A DNA stretch of 64,000 nt from Edaphochlamys debaryana (lineage: Eukaryota; Chlorophyta; Chlorophyceae; Chlamydomonadales). Numbering within the stretch: position 1 is the first letter of the stretch; each line of letters begins with the position of its first letter. A program made the translations under genes and the position numbers. Shown here in pieces: positions 49,101-61,400 of this stretch. The stretch spans positions 186,001 through 250,000 of the forward strand of contig JAEHOE010000062.1 in NCBI GenBank assembly GCA_016858145.1. The letters run 5' to 3'. The notes under the pieces were generated by a model, which did not search any database, had not been told where the DNA came from, and saw only the letters and a list, made by a program, of their open reading frames with translations.

Positions 49101-50558
49101 GAGGCGCCGCCGGCGGGCGCGCCCACCACTCCCATGCCGGAAGCCGAGGGCCCCGTCGCCACCTCGGACAAGACCAGTCCAGAGTCCAGTCCGGCCCGGC
49201 TGTCCGGGTGCTCCGGGTCCCAGTGGTCCTCGGGGATCGTAACGCTCACGCCGCACTCGACCGTGCCCCACGTGTAGGAGCCCGCGCCGGGCCCGCCGGG
49301 CCCGCCCGGGCCGCTGATGCGATGTGGGCCGGCCGAGCTGGGGTCAGACCCTGGGCTGAGCAGCGGGCTGGGGCTGGGGCTCGGGCTGTGGCTCGTCGTC
49401 TGCGGGAAGCCAGCCAGCGCCGCCGCCTGTAACGCCTGCAGCGGCGCCTCGCCGCGGCCGCCGCCGGCGGTCGCGCTCGCGAAGGTCGCGATGGGGGGGC
49501 CGCCGGCGCCGGTCAGCGAGGGGCCGGTCGGCGTGATGCCGGCGGCCGTGCGCCGCCTCTGCGCCGCCGCCTCGGAGCGCGCTGACGCGCTGACGCTGAG
49601 GCTGCTGCTGCGGCCGCCGCTGACGCTGCTCATTGCGTTGAGCGCGAGCTTGGCGCCCACCGGCGTCCGCTGACGTCCCAGCAGCGCGCGGGCGGTGTGG
49701 TGCGTTTGCCGCCGCTGGGGCCAGCGCATGACTGATGTGGGTTTTGATGTGGACGCGGCAGGGGCCGCGTCAGCCGCCTGGGCGCCATGTAGGTCAGGCC
49801 CGGATGCGAGAGTTGGAGGCCCCAGGGGGTAGTGGGGTGCTGCGGAAGGCGAGGTGCGGGGGGCGTGCGTCGCGGGCGGCCCGGCGGGGCGGCTGGGGCC
49901 GGGGCGGGAGTCGGGCGAACCGCGCGTGCCGTGCGGGGGACGGACTGCGGGAGAAGGGTTGCGGGGAGGAGTGGTTAGGAGCTAAGCGGGACGCTGAATA
50001 AGATGGGCTCTGGCACGGCTTTTGGAGGCTGGGAGCGTGGGTTGGGTGGGGGACTGACTAAGCGGGCGGGGGGTTCTCAGGAACACAAGGGGGTGTCTGG
50101 AGTGCTCCGTGCCGCTTCCCGTTTCCGCACACGCCGCCGCACTCACCGCCGCTGTGAAGGGCCGGCGCGCCTGCTACCTCCAAGGCCCCAGCGCCCGACT
50201 GCCTTGCGACAGCAGAAGCTGAGGACGGGCCAGGCTGGGCACGGTTGCTCGCGGGGAAGGCCTCTGGGTTGGGAAGGGCTGCGACCGCGCTTCCTCCCGA
50301 GTCACGGCCGGTGGAGTCGTTGGCCGAAGTCCACGCCACATCCCGGTTCGTTGCTGGTGCTGAGTGTCCTTCATCAATCCGTGCACGGCCGTGCTCCACC
50401 TGCGCAGCGTTCGGTCGGCAGGAAAGGAATCAAAAAGTAGCGTGCAGACCGCGAAGCACCGCGGCGTCAATCCCATACGCCCGCTAGCCATCCGGCTTGC
50501 AACTTGCCTCTGGAGCTGGCCGCAAGCACGCCCTGAGGAGCCTGCGTAGGCTCAACAT
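46183..50558 (-). CDS. Unknown low-complexity family, paralogue 3
   Basis: Exons are 50558-50508, 50399-50147, 49944-49012, 48666-48237, 48006-46676 and 46469-46183, in phase throughout and giving about 1094 residues. Exon 1 encodes MLSLRRLLRACLRPAPE and ends in a GC donor (GAG then GCAAGT), where its paralogues have GT. Conserved islands are a divergent ARALLGRQRTPVGAKL, RALRVIPTLAKHTHRVSSSS, GRRRQVTSSDDLGLNGFL at the end of exon 4, VSGVGWGWG (shared with paralogue 1), HRLSRTCLAPRPASACSLP, and RSHAPTEDDSAESLAKL with a tail EFGGSRCGSEYEK. A histidine-rich segment at about 48355-48465 is specific to this copy. No enzyme domain or membrane span is visible. The gene is divergent from RCL1, with about 1.85 kb between the two starts. 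Function is unknown. Confidence 0.75.
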
Positions 50559-52405
50559 TCGGCGCAGCTTGCAGTCGCGCGCGAACGGCACGCAGAGCTC
50601 CTCTTTATCCTTTTGACTCAGTGTAAGTTTGTAGATGTGTCTGTGAGTGCGTGCCGCATTCAGGGAGCGCGGGATTGGGTAACACCCGGCCGAAACGCGC
50701 TCTTTCCCACTACTTGCTCGGTCTGTTAGAAGACAGAGAGATGATTACTCTGGCTCAATCCAGGCTCTGCAAGCAAAGTCTGGGCGGCCAACGGCCCAGG
50801 TGTCAAAATTTCCGCCAATACGCCCAACAGAGCAGCAGACGAGTCAAATTGGTCTACATTGAACATGTAAAAGCATCAGTGGAGGCCATCGGCGGCGAGC
50901 TCTATGTTACCGCGAACGAAGCGGGGCGGAAGGCCGGAGCGAGCGCACAAGCAGCCAGTTGACTTACAAAGGAACAGCGCGGACAGAGTTTCCAGCAAGG
51001 ACAAACTCGCTGGACTCACTTAGGACGTTGGCACGGTGGACTTTCTCTACCCGCCGAGGAGCAACCGGGTCACGCCCGGCCCAGAAGCGGCAAGATACAC
51101 GCTATGAACTGGGCAATTGCGCGGGCAAAGCCCTGAGGAGGAGAAGCCCTGTTGTCCGGGGACGGGCAGGTCCAGCCGGGGTGGTCTCAGCCGGCGGCGT
51201 CCTGCGCCGTGGTATGCCATACTAAGGCTTACAAGCTCCGCGCCCCTCGGCGCCACCGCCTACTTGCTGACGCTCGTCGCCAGGGTCAGGGCCATGCTCA
51301 GCGAAGCCTCCTTAATTAAGGAAATGAGAGCGTAAGTGGGGGCCGCGGAGGTGGGCTACCGAGGAGTAAGGACGGGCCGGGGGCGGGGGGCGGCCAGAGC
51401 CAAGGGGTGAGGTGATTCAAGCCAAGGGGTGAGGGTGAGACGTGGGGGGTTTACGAATAACGGCGTGGCAGGGGTGGGGGGGAGGTGGGAGGCAGGCACC
51501 GCGCAGCGTCCAAGCCGGGCTGGCCTGCTCCCGAAAGCCTTCTGTCTTGGAGCCGCCGAGGGGGCGAGGGCCCCTTCGCAAAGTCAATGAGCCCACGCCT
51601 CCGTCGCTCAGGCAATGGGACTCGCTTCTAGGCTTGAGCGCCACACCGCACGCATTGTCCTGTGTGGCGGCTCTCTGTCCCTGGGAACATGGAAGTGCAC
51701 TGCCCTCACCTCGATCCTACCTTTCAGATTGTCGGGGGCTTTCTGTTGAGCATGAGCCTCCGAGAAGAGTCGACAGTCGAGGTCCATCCCCAGGAGTCCT
51801 GCAGGAACGCGAGTCAGGAGACAAGACAAGAAAGTTCCTTGCAGCCTAGCACCCATGCGCTCTACCGTCCCCTCCCTTTCCGTAACACTCGTGTGCGTTT
51901 CTCCCGCGAGGTGTGCCATGTGCCCTTGTGTCCCTGTGCCCTCGCGGGCCTGCCAGTTCCAGGCGACAACGAGCCCTCCCACAGGTCGTCTCCTCGCCTG
52001 CGTAGTCTGCGGAAAACGCCCTACGCCACACCACAACCAAGCGCTTCGCTTCGTTGATGTTCTTCTACCCATGCGCTCTCGAACGCGCACGGCACCGTGC
52101 AACCTGCACGAATGTACCAGTCGACCTGAATTCTTTGCACGTTGAAACAAAGTACTGGGAACCGATGTCCTGTGGGGCGACAAATGCACGCTTGTTTGGG
52201 GCGGGGGCGGAGGCGCGGGGGGGCGATACACCGTGCCATCCAGGGATGTAGGGCTGCGAAGGCCTCGCTATTGCTCCCTACTTCAAACACATACCGCCAG
52301 GCGCTCAGTATCCACATAACAGCAACCTCACAGTGCGACGACGCGTATTCATGGAGCAGCCGAAATTCTTCTTGACGTGAGCGCCGCGAGCGGCCCCCGG
52401 ACACG
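50559..52405. other. Divergent intergenic region (paralogue 3 / RCL1)
   Basis: Both flanking starts point away from this 1.85-kb stretch, so it should hold both promoters and 5' UTRs. No gene or clear regulatory motif was recognised. Confidence 0.4.
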
Positions 52406-55400
52406 ATGTTAAAGTTTAAGGGTTGCCAGCACTTTCGCCAGCGACTAGTCTGCTCTACGCTTTCGGGCCGCCCCATCCGCATTGACGACATCCGCGCCGC
52501 CGACCCCGAAAGCCCTGGGCTGCGCGATTTTGAGGCATCCTTTCTCCGGTTACTGGAGAAGCTCACAAATGGATGCGTGGTAGAAATCAACGAGACCGGT
52601 GAGGCACAGCCCCTCGTGTACTCCTCGTGCACTGGGGGCCGACCTTCAGGGGTCCAGCGAGAGGCTATGGGGCCTGCAGGACGGCCGGGGCCGGTGACGA
52701 GACTCGGTTCCTCGTGTGCAAAAGGGGTGCCCAGCTGGGCATAACCCCCACCAGCCAAGGCCCCTCCCCAGCCCGTTTCCCCAGCCCGCGCCCTCTTCCC
52801 TGCGCCCCTTCCACGCCTGTCCCCACCCACCCCTCTGACCACCTCTTGCCCCGCTGGCCCCTTGGCCCTCGTGCCGCCCACCAGGCACCTCCCTGCGCTA
52901 CCGGCCGGGCGTGGTGGTGTGCGGCTCGGGGCTGGTGCACGACTGCGGCTCCTCCCGCGCCATCGGCTACTTCCTGGAGCCGCTGCTTGTACTGGGACTG
53001 TACGGCAAGAAGGTACGGTACGGCACACGTGCGCCGATCGGCCCCGCGTGTCTGGGCATGGGGCTGCTGCGATTCCCGCGGGGCCCTGGGCCCGCTTGGG
53101 CCTGGCGCTGCGATGGACAGCCGGGGAGGGTAGCGGGTGCCGTGGAGGGGTGGTATGGGTGGTCCTGTCCCTTCACACCCAGCGGCCAAGGCAAGGGAAC
53201 GTAGAGGACCGGGGTGTGCCAAGCACTGTAAGGGGGTTGTCAGGGGCGGGGGGTTGCCAAAAGCGGGGCGTGAAGGGTGGCGGTCGCCAGCAGCGGGGGC
53301 AGGCTGAGCGGTAGTCCATGTCTCTTCTGCTGGCTGGCCAGGTGCCCGCAGTGCAGACAGGGCTCTCTGGACGACCCGGTCTGGAGGCCCTCGTCTTCCC
53401 TCCCCCTTGCGTATCCAGCCCGCTCTTCTCCCCCGCCTGACCCTTCCCTGCATTCTCCTCCACACCGCCCCCCCTCCTCCCCCGCCCACACCCCTCCGAC
53501 CCTCCCCCAGCCCCTCCACATAACGCTGCGGGGCATTACTAATGACCCCACCGACCCCGGGGTCGACACGGTCCGCACCGTGACGCTGCCGCTCATGCGG
53601 AAGGCCCTGGGTGAGGATGGGGGATGGGGTCATGGCATGGGCAAACGTGTGGGGGCGAACACAACGGGGGCGGGTGTACCCCTCATGTGGGATGCGATAG
53701 GTGGAGGGGGGGAGGGGACAGGGGCGGGGGAAGGGGGAGGCAGGGCTAGGCAGTGGGCGCGTGGGACCACGGGCCAGCAGGCGGCTTGCAGGGCTTGGAG
53801 TTGTTGAAGGGCAGAAGGCATTGGACGGGTTGGAACGGGTTGCGGTGACGTCTTGTCGAAGGGCACGCATACCCCATCCTCACTTGGTAACCCCCACACT
53901 GACAACCCCCACACTGACAACCTGCCCGTGCCTGCACGCCCTTGCCCCCTTGGCCCCTCCCCCCCTCAGGCCTGGATGACGGCCTGGAGCTGCGGGTGGT
54001 GTCCCGTGGGGCGGCGCCCGGCGGCGGCGGGGAGGTCGTACTGCGGGTGCCGATCGTACGGCAGCTGAGCCCGATCAAGATGGAGGACGAGGGTAAGGAG
54101 ACGAGGGCGGGGGGGAGGATAGGGGGTGGGGGGTAGGCCGGCCAATGTATTCGTGAGGGGAGAAGCGCGCGGAGGGGGACGGGAGCTGGGGGAGCTGGGC
54201 GAGCGCGTCGAGAGGGAGGCATGGGCGAGAGCGAGGAGGATGGTTAGGAGATGCATTGGGGACATGCGCTGGCTAGCGTGGCGGTCACGCATAAGGGCAG
54301 TCGGTCACCCTCTGCCCCCAACGCTCTTCCCACCCACCCGCTCCCCCTCCCAAGGCATGGTGAAGCGCATCCGTGGCGTGGCCTACTCCATGAAGGTCTC
54401 CCCTCAGGTGGGAGGGGGACGCGGGCGGATGAAAGATGGGAACTGAATCTTGGAATGAGGAGGGCGACGTGGGACGGGGGAATGTGGGCACGTGGGTGGA
54501 AGATGGGAAGGGGGTGGTTGGGATGGGTAGGCCGGTCCCGCTTCAGGCAGATGGTTTGGGTATAACATTGAGGGGGACGACGGGAGGGGGGGGGCACGTG
54601 GGCAAGTGGTTGCAAAAGCTGCGCCTTCTTGCATCCTCCCGCTCACCCCTCCCCCATCCACCGTCCCTCCCACCCCAGATGACCAACCGCATGGTGGACG
54701 GCGCTCGTGGCGTGCTCAATTCGCTGCTGGCTGACGTGTACGTCTTCACGGACGCAGCCACCGGGGCCATGAGGTAAAGACGGACATCGAAGCGAATGGG
54801 GAAGGGGAGGGAGGGCATGGGCGCCCCCCAGCTACACAGAAGGGAATGGGTCTGGTCTTGACGGACGCCGCCACCGGGGCCATGAGGTGAGGGCCGCGGC
54901 TTCCGGTAGCTGCCGGGGACGGGGCCTGGGCGCTGGTCACGGACGCAGCCAGCGCGGCCATGGGGTGTGGGCCGAGGCGGGGGGCCGAGGTGGGATGGGC
55001 GTGCGCCGTGTTGTGCGGACGTAGCCCGCGGGCCCAGGGCCATGAGGCGAGGACCAGGCTTCGCAAACACGGGCCACGCGGTGAGACGCGCGCACGACGC
55101 ACCACGCGGGTTGGCCGCTCTGTGAACCAGTCGCTGACGCGTCATGGTATCCCGCCTGGTCTGCGCGTCGTTTGCTGACACGCTGGTTTGTCCCTGCCCC
55201 CGCCACCACCCCGCCCCGCAGCGGCACGAGCCCCGGCTTCGGAGTGACGCTGGTGGCGGAGACCACATCGGGGGCCCTCATAGGGGCGGAGGCGTGCGCG
55301 GCCAAGCAGGTGGGCCACAGGGCGGGGCCCCACGGGCCCGCCGGGGTTGTGCGGGGAGGCTTGGCTGGGGCGTGGGGCGGGGGGCGGGGCCAGGCGGGGG

Positions 55401-56619
55401 GGCCTAATCGGGGAATGGTGCTGTCGGTGTGTGCGGCCAAGCAAGTGGGGCACACGGGGGACCGGTGGGTTTTGTGTTAGAGCGGGAAACGATAAGGGGA
55501 CCGGGGGGCTGAGCTGGTCTGGGCTGGGGGTTCGAGGGCCACAGGTGAGGGAAGGCAGAGCCGGTGGGATCTTGGCTGCTAGGGGGAGCGGGCTGACATG
55601 GGCTGGGGAGGGACAGGCAGGGGCAGAGAGGGGGCGGGGAGGCGCTGGATTGCAGGGTGACGGAGCCGCTCGTGTCCTGAACTCAACCCAACCCCACTCA
55701 ACACAACCCCGTATTCCCACCCCTGATTGCGTTGCAGGCGGGCGGTGACACGGAGGAGGCTGGCCCGGGGCCGCAGGTGCCGGAGGAGGTGGGGGTCGCG
55801 GCCGCACACCTCCTCCTCGAAGAGGTGAGGCGTTGGGGCGGTCGGGGGGTCGGGGTGCCTGCAAGGTGCTCTAGTCGAGAGGTTGCCTGTTATAAGAGGA
55901 CGCAGAGGGTCTGGCGTCCTCCGTACGGCTGCTCAGCAGTCGAATTTCTATGGCGCCAGCGCTGATGGGTGATGTCTTGTCTCTTCTTCGGCGGTGGCCA
56001 CAGGGCTGCGCAGAGCTGGACATAGCATGGCACTGATGCGCTGGTCGCTTGCCGCTTGTGTCTTCTTCTTCTCCCCGTATTTACAGATCAAACGAGGCGG
56101 GGTGGTGGACGGGGGCCACCAGGGGCTGTTCCTGCTACTGTGCGCGCTGGGCCCGGAGGTGAGCTCGAAGCAAGGTTGGCGCGTTCGAGGGGCGGGAATG
56201 CCTGCATACCGGTACAAAGGCCGGCAGGCGGGCGAGGGCGGAAGAGCAGGCCAGGGCAGGGCAGGCCTCGAAGGGCACGTAAGGAGCGCCGACCGGGCCA
56301 CATGCACGCACCAAGCCACGGAGCCTGGAGCTCGGGGGGGCCTGGTCCACTTGGTCACACCCCACCGTCACGCCCCCTTCCCAACCAACCAACCAACCAA
56401 CCAACCAAACCGCCCCACACACCGCAATCCAACCCCCGCACGCAGGAGGCCAACTCCCTGCGCCTGGGCCCGCTCACGCCCCACGCGGTCCGCACGATGC
56501 GCCACATCCGGGACTTCTTCGGCGTCACCTTCGCCCTGCGGCCCGAGCCCGCCTCGGGGACGCTCTTTGCCACGTGCGTGGGCGCTGACGTACGCAACGT
56601 CAGCCGCCGCGTGACGTAA
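52406..56619 (+). CDS. RCL1: RNA 3'-terminal phosphate cyclase-like protein (18S rRNA processing)
   Basis: The gene has ten exons: 52406-52598, 52885-53012, 53511-53610, 53970-54092, 54355-54407, 54679-54773, 55222-55309, 55738-55824, 56087-56158 and 56446-56619. All join in phase, giving 370 residues, the usual length for RCL1. The protein begins MLKFKGCQHFRQRLVCSTLS, followed by GRPIRIDDIRA and the DFEASFLRLLEKLTNG segment. Later islands typical of the family are ITNDPTDPGVDTVRTVTLP, RGVAYSMKVSPQ, SPGFGVTLVAET and RGGVVDGGHQGLFLLLCAL. RCL1 proteins belong to the RNA cyclase fold but are not active cyclases. They act in the nucleolus with the small-subunit processome in early pre-18S rRNA cleavage. 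Intron 6 contains extra copies of the end of exon 6. The model is intact. Confidence 0.95.
53889..53922. repeat. Short tandem duplication in RCL1 intron 3
   Basis: The word acccccacactgacaa occurs twice in direct succession in RCL1 intron 3, about 50 bp upstream of exon 4. Confidence 0.75.
54855..54970 (+). repeat. RCL1: Extra copies of an RCL1 exon end with its donor site
   Basis: RCL1 exon 6 ends with the codons for TDAATGAM followed by a donor at 54774. Intron 6 contains a close copy at about 54855-54892, including a GTGAGG donor, and a more diverged copy at about 54930-54970. A trace may remain near 55025-55052. These are tandem duplications of the exon-intron junction. Confidence 0.8.
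56381..56409. repeat. (CCAA)n microsatellite in RCL1 intron 9
   Basis: About seven tandem CCAA units lie a short distance upstream of the last RCL1 exon, inside the region expected to hold the branch point and polypyrimidine tract. Confidence 0.9.
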
Positions 56620-58411
56620 GGCCAGCGGGGTCGAGGGCCGAGAGGGGACGGGCCTGGGATGGTGAGGGTCGGGGCACGGTGGGGGACAAGGCGCAAGAGG
56701 AGGAGGAGGAGGAGGGGGAGCGCGGAGGAGGATGTGCATTGACAGGGTTTAGCGTTTTGCGCGCAGCGCGCTTCGCCCCTGCTAACGGAAGCAGGGGGAG
56801 AAGGAGAGCAGTGAGCGGACGGCTCGCGGCGGAGGAGGGTGGCCGGGAGTCGTCGGATGCAGGACGGTGCTTGCTGACCGGTGCCAAGCGTCTAGTGCGT
56901 AGGGCTGGTTGCGATGTGTGGGATAGGTACGTCCGTTCGGGCGGGCGATGAAGCAGAAAGCGGTAGACCGCAAGCCGCATGCGCAGCAAGTTATTCATGG
57001 CTGGCAAAGTGCGTGATGACATGCCCGGTGCCCCGCAGGGCCTGAGTTTTGCGGGCAGGGATGCTCGGTGAAGCCCCAGTGTAGTACACAGGCAGCGGCG
57101 GCCTGCTGCGTGGTAAGTTGTCGCAGCCTGCGGAGGCGTTGGGCGTCTTATGTGGATGGTGGTGAGTCTACCAGGAGCTACCCGCACAGCTAGCAGGCGC
57201 CAAACGCAGGCTACGCAGCCGCAGATTGCAGCCTCCGGACGCCCTCCAGCTAGCCTCAATTGAAGGCTCAAGTAGCAGGGCACAGGCCCGCCATGCAATA
57301 CACTTGCAGTGCGGCCATGTATCGAGCATCAGACCGAGCACCTCGGCTGGCCGGCCGCGGCGCGCGGGACATACCGGGGGGCCGGGGCAGGCGGGTTCTA
57401 CTCCGGCCCAACCCCGGTCCCCACACTGTTTATGTGTGACACAGGCACGCCAAACACGGGGAAAGCCAGGGAAAAGCATGCCGGACCGAGGTCGGGTAGG
57501 GGCGTCCGGCCGCCAATGTGTCGCGCGCCCACTTAAGCAAAGGGAAGCAATTACGGGTGTGTTGGGAGCGATAATGAGCGGAGCACGGCTAGCGATGCCC
57601 AGAACGCGTTGCCCACAAGCACATACGGTAGAGTCATTTTGGGGCAGGGGTGGGGACCAGGCGGGTGCTAGGAAGCTGGGGCGGCTGGGGGGAGCGGAAC
57701 TCGGCGGAACCCGCCTGGGGCGGGGACCAGCGCCCACGCTGGGCGGAAACCCACCGTAGGATTTCGGCGCGCCCACTCCCCGGCATTTGCCACAGCTTTG
57801 TATAGCTTCGCTTCTACACAAGACCTCATGATGGCTTGCGACGATGGAGTTGCGGGAGTTCCCGTGACCAAACTGCCGGGCTGTAGCCTCACACCTTTGC
57901 CGAGCACGCGCGGATTGCGTCGCGCGAGACAAGGAAATGCAAAGCTAACGAGGCGCAACACGCGTGTGCGAAGTAGCGGCGATTACTCGAGCGACCGTCG
58001 CTTACCTAACGTCGTCCGCCCCGACCATGCGCAAGCTCGTCTCGGGTCCCTCCCGCAAATGCCCTTCTGCAATTTAAGTCGCTTTCAGAGCTGGCAGTGT
58101 GCAGGCCGAGCCGAAACCTGCCCGTTCTTTTGGTCCTGCGCGCTACCTCGGTCCGTCAACAATACCCTTCGTACTTACCATTGAAGCACCCCTTGAAGCA
58201 CCCCTTGAAGCATACGCGGCCTGTGACAACCAGGACGAGACGGCGCTAGCTGGCGACGGCTGCGTACGAGCAGTTTGAACAGTCGCTCGGCCGCCTGCGC
58301 CTCATGATAAAGCCCAAGCCATACTGACCATTCCGACACAAAGCGCGTATACCCATGGTGCCTCATACCGGCCCTGGAAGCTCAAGTCACTACTACTGGT
58401 CGGCGCCAACC
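56620..58411. other. Intergenic region with no gene seen
   Basis: This is the 3' flank of RCL1 and the promoter side of the crystallin-like gene. A direct triplication of a gaagcacccctt-type word lies at about 58180-58215. No open frame here looks like a gene. Confidence 0.4.
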
Positions 58412-61400
58412 ATGGCGCGATTCGGCAGACTGACAGGGGCCGCCGTTGCCCTAGCCCTGGCTCATGGAGTCCTCGCGTCTGCAAGTCGTCGTGAGTGCGA
58501 CAACGCGGTCAGGGGTACCGCGCGGTGATGGCTTCCGTCACGTTTGCCGAGGGACAGACCTGCTGTATGCCGGAGCGCGTCCGCAACCCTCGGAGACAAC
58601 CCTCAAACTTCTGTGCCTTGCATTTGCAGTGATCGACATCTTGCAGTGCACCGGCATGTGGTCCGTCGCCAATGGGTTGGCGAGCGGCGCGCCGGCCGTC
58701 GCGTTCGCTCTAAACTTTGACGCCTTGGACCTCTCCATCAGGAACAACGACGCGCTGTACTCCGGCGGGCCGCTCGTCAGAGCAGTCTTCGACCTTGCAC
58801 ACTTCACCATGGTACGGATGGGTGGATGGCACGATAGACTGACAAGGGTGGCTGCCCGAAGGCAGGAAAAGGGCTGAGCCCCGTGGTCCCCCCCAGGGGG
58901 CCCAATGTTCGAGTCTGGCTCCGTGCAGCCCTCAACCCCTCTCCAGACTGATTACCGGTACTCGCAACGCGCTCCCGCGGGCCGTCGGCCAACATACTGC
59001 GACGCCAGTCACCGCGGCACTACGCCCCGTTGTCTATGATAATCCCGCGGGCCGTCCCCCTCCATCCCCTTCCCCCTCCCCCTCCATCCCACTCCCCGCC
59101 CGTCCCCGCCCCTCCCACGCCCTGCTGCCCTTGCATCGCGATCCCGCCCTTGCACCGCGCGCAGTATGAGGACGACGTAAAGGTTCGAGACTACCCTGAC
59201 TTGTACAAAATTCAGACCTTCGACAACAAGATGCGCAGCGCCCACTGTTTTGCACATGCGACACTAGCATGGGCGTTGACAACTGCGTGAAAGGGCTGCG
59301 GTGAGTGTGTAACCGCCTGCACGGCCTGTGGGAAGGGAGTGATTAGCAGGTACACGTAACGGCAGCAGCAAAGGCCAGCAGCGTCCTGACTGCGTTGCGG
59401 ACTTGGTTGGGGGCCGTACCAGTGGGTACGCCCTGAGGTGAGGTTCATGCAGTGCTTTGTCATTCGCTACTTACTCCAGCCCTAGGGCCTACGTACTTTT
59501 CACGCCGCTTGCATGCTTTCACGTACGTATGCTGCCGCAGCACGCTGACGGTACGGTTCTTTGAGGATCCTGCAAGGTAGGTGAGGGGATGCATTGCGTG
59601 TGCGTTTCGGGGCGGGCGCCAGCTCCTCTGCAACGCTCTGCGCGCATCGGGGGGCAGAGGGCCTGATTATGCAGGCAAGGGCGCTGGCAAGGGGAGAGCT
59701 GGAAGCGCGCCTTCAGTGCTTTGCCGGGGTGGGGCCAGCCCCGTCGGATTGGGACACGGTGTCTGAGGACCACCCCTTTTTGGCCGTGACTGAGGAGGGA
59801 GATGTGCGCTACATGCCCCACGTTGAGGTGATGGATGGTCTTCACTAGATCTTGTTTGGAGCCCGGGTAGGGGCCCTGCCGTCCAAGTCAGGGGGCGGCG
59901 TGCTGGCTTGCAGGGGGCAAGCCCGTGAGGTTGGCTGCCAAGCCACGGCGTCCAGCTGCCGTGCACCCCTCTGGGGTCCCTCATTGTAACCACCGAGGAC
60001 TGCACGCGCAATGCTGACTGTCATGGGGCAAGCCCCTTTTCCGAAGGCATGCGCCCACCCCGGAGCCGAGGCTGCTGCCTGTGCCACCTTACCCCTGCCT
60101 GCAGTGCCAACACGCTTGGTGGCGCATCGTTTGATCTCAAGTGCGACGTGAAGTCAATCGACGCCAGCCAGGGCCGTGCGGTTTGCATCGGCATCATGGA
60201 CGAATTGCCCTCCGGGTGGAACGATCGAGTCTCCTCAGCCGCTATTGCATCGAATGAGCCCGACGTCCGCATGCCTATTGCCCTTGGCGGGGGTGAGTTG
60301 TGCTGAGGGCAGGACGTGGAGGAAGGCTGGGGTTCTGTCGTGCCCCACTGATTACCTACCTGGGACAGCCAGCACGGCTGTTGGGATCTGCATGGGTTTG
60401 GCCCAACTGAAGGGGCGGGGCAGCGGCAGCGGGTAGGATAGGCATGGTTGCAAATTGTATGTCCTGACCCTCATGTCCTCGGAGGAATCACTGACCCCCA
60501 CGCCCCCCCCATCTTTCCCCCACCCCACTCCTACCTCTCTTTCCCACCCCGTCGCAGCCGAGGAGGTGACGTGCACTCTTAGCCTCTTCAAGCAGCGTGT
60601 CGGGGTTGATCCCGCCAACATCTTCCTAAACTCTCCCGACGGCGAGCCCGCTGTGACTGTCATCCCCACGCTTGACCACTTCTCCTCGGTAAGCGAGGTC
60701 CAGGGTGAGCGAGCCCTACGGGTGAGGGCTTACGGGACGCCATGCCTCCCGTCCAAATACTTGCTTGCACTGAATCCGCATGCCGTGGCCTTACCCTGCC
60801 CTCGCTTCGCACGCCTACCGCACCGTGCGCGGAGTGCAATTTCGACCTGTTCTCCTCATCAAGTAACCAGTAGCGCCCTCCCCATGCATCAACGAACGCC
60901 CCACCCCCGTCATGCGTTCAGGCGACGGGCTCAGAACCCATTTACACCGGATTTGACAACAAGCTGAAGGGCGTATTCCTTGAGTGTCAGTGTGTTGGCG
61001 CCCCCTACGAATGCCAGTATGCTCTGAGGTGAGCTGCACGTGCGACGGCTACCTCAAATCAACACCCACCGCGGCTTTGGTTCCTTGGCCCCTCGCGAAC
61101 TCTGATCGCTGCTGCCGCTACACATCAGAATCGCGTGCTAGCTGGGTCGTATGTGCCGTACATTTCACGCTGTTGAAGAAGTACCGGGATTCGCGGAGCT
61201 TGCCTGTTGAGCGTCGCCTTGGTTCAGGGGACGCCCCTGGACGCCAACCGCCGCACGTTTATTTTTTTATATAAATGCCCGCAGCACGGTGAAGGTGCGC
61301 TTGTACGAAGACCCTGTCAGGTGTGGTGAGCGCGGGGCTGCAAGAGCAGGGATAGCAAACCAGAGGCTGCTGGGCTGGCCCCGGCTCACAGCAATCCCCC

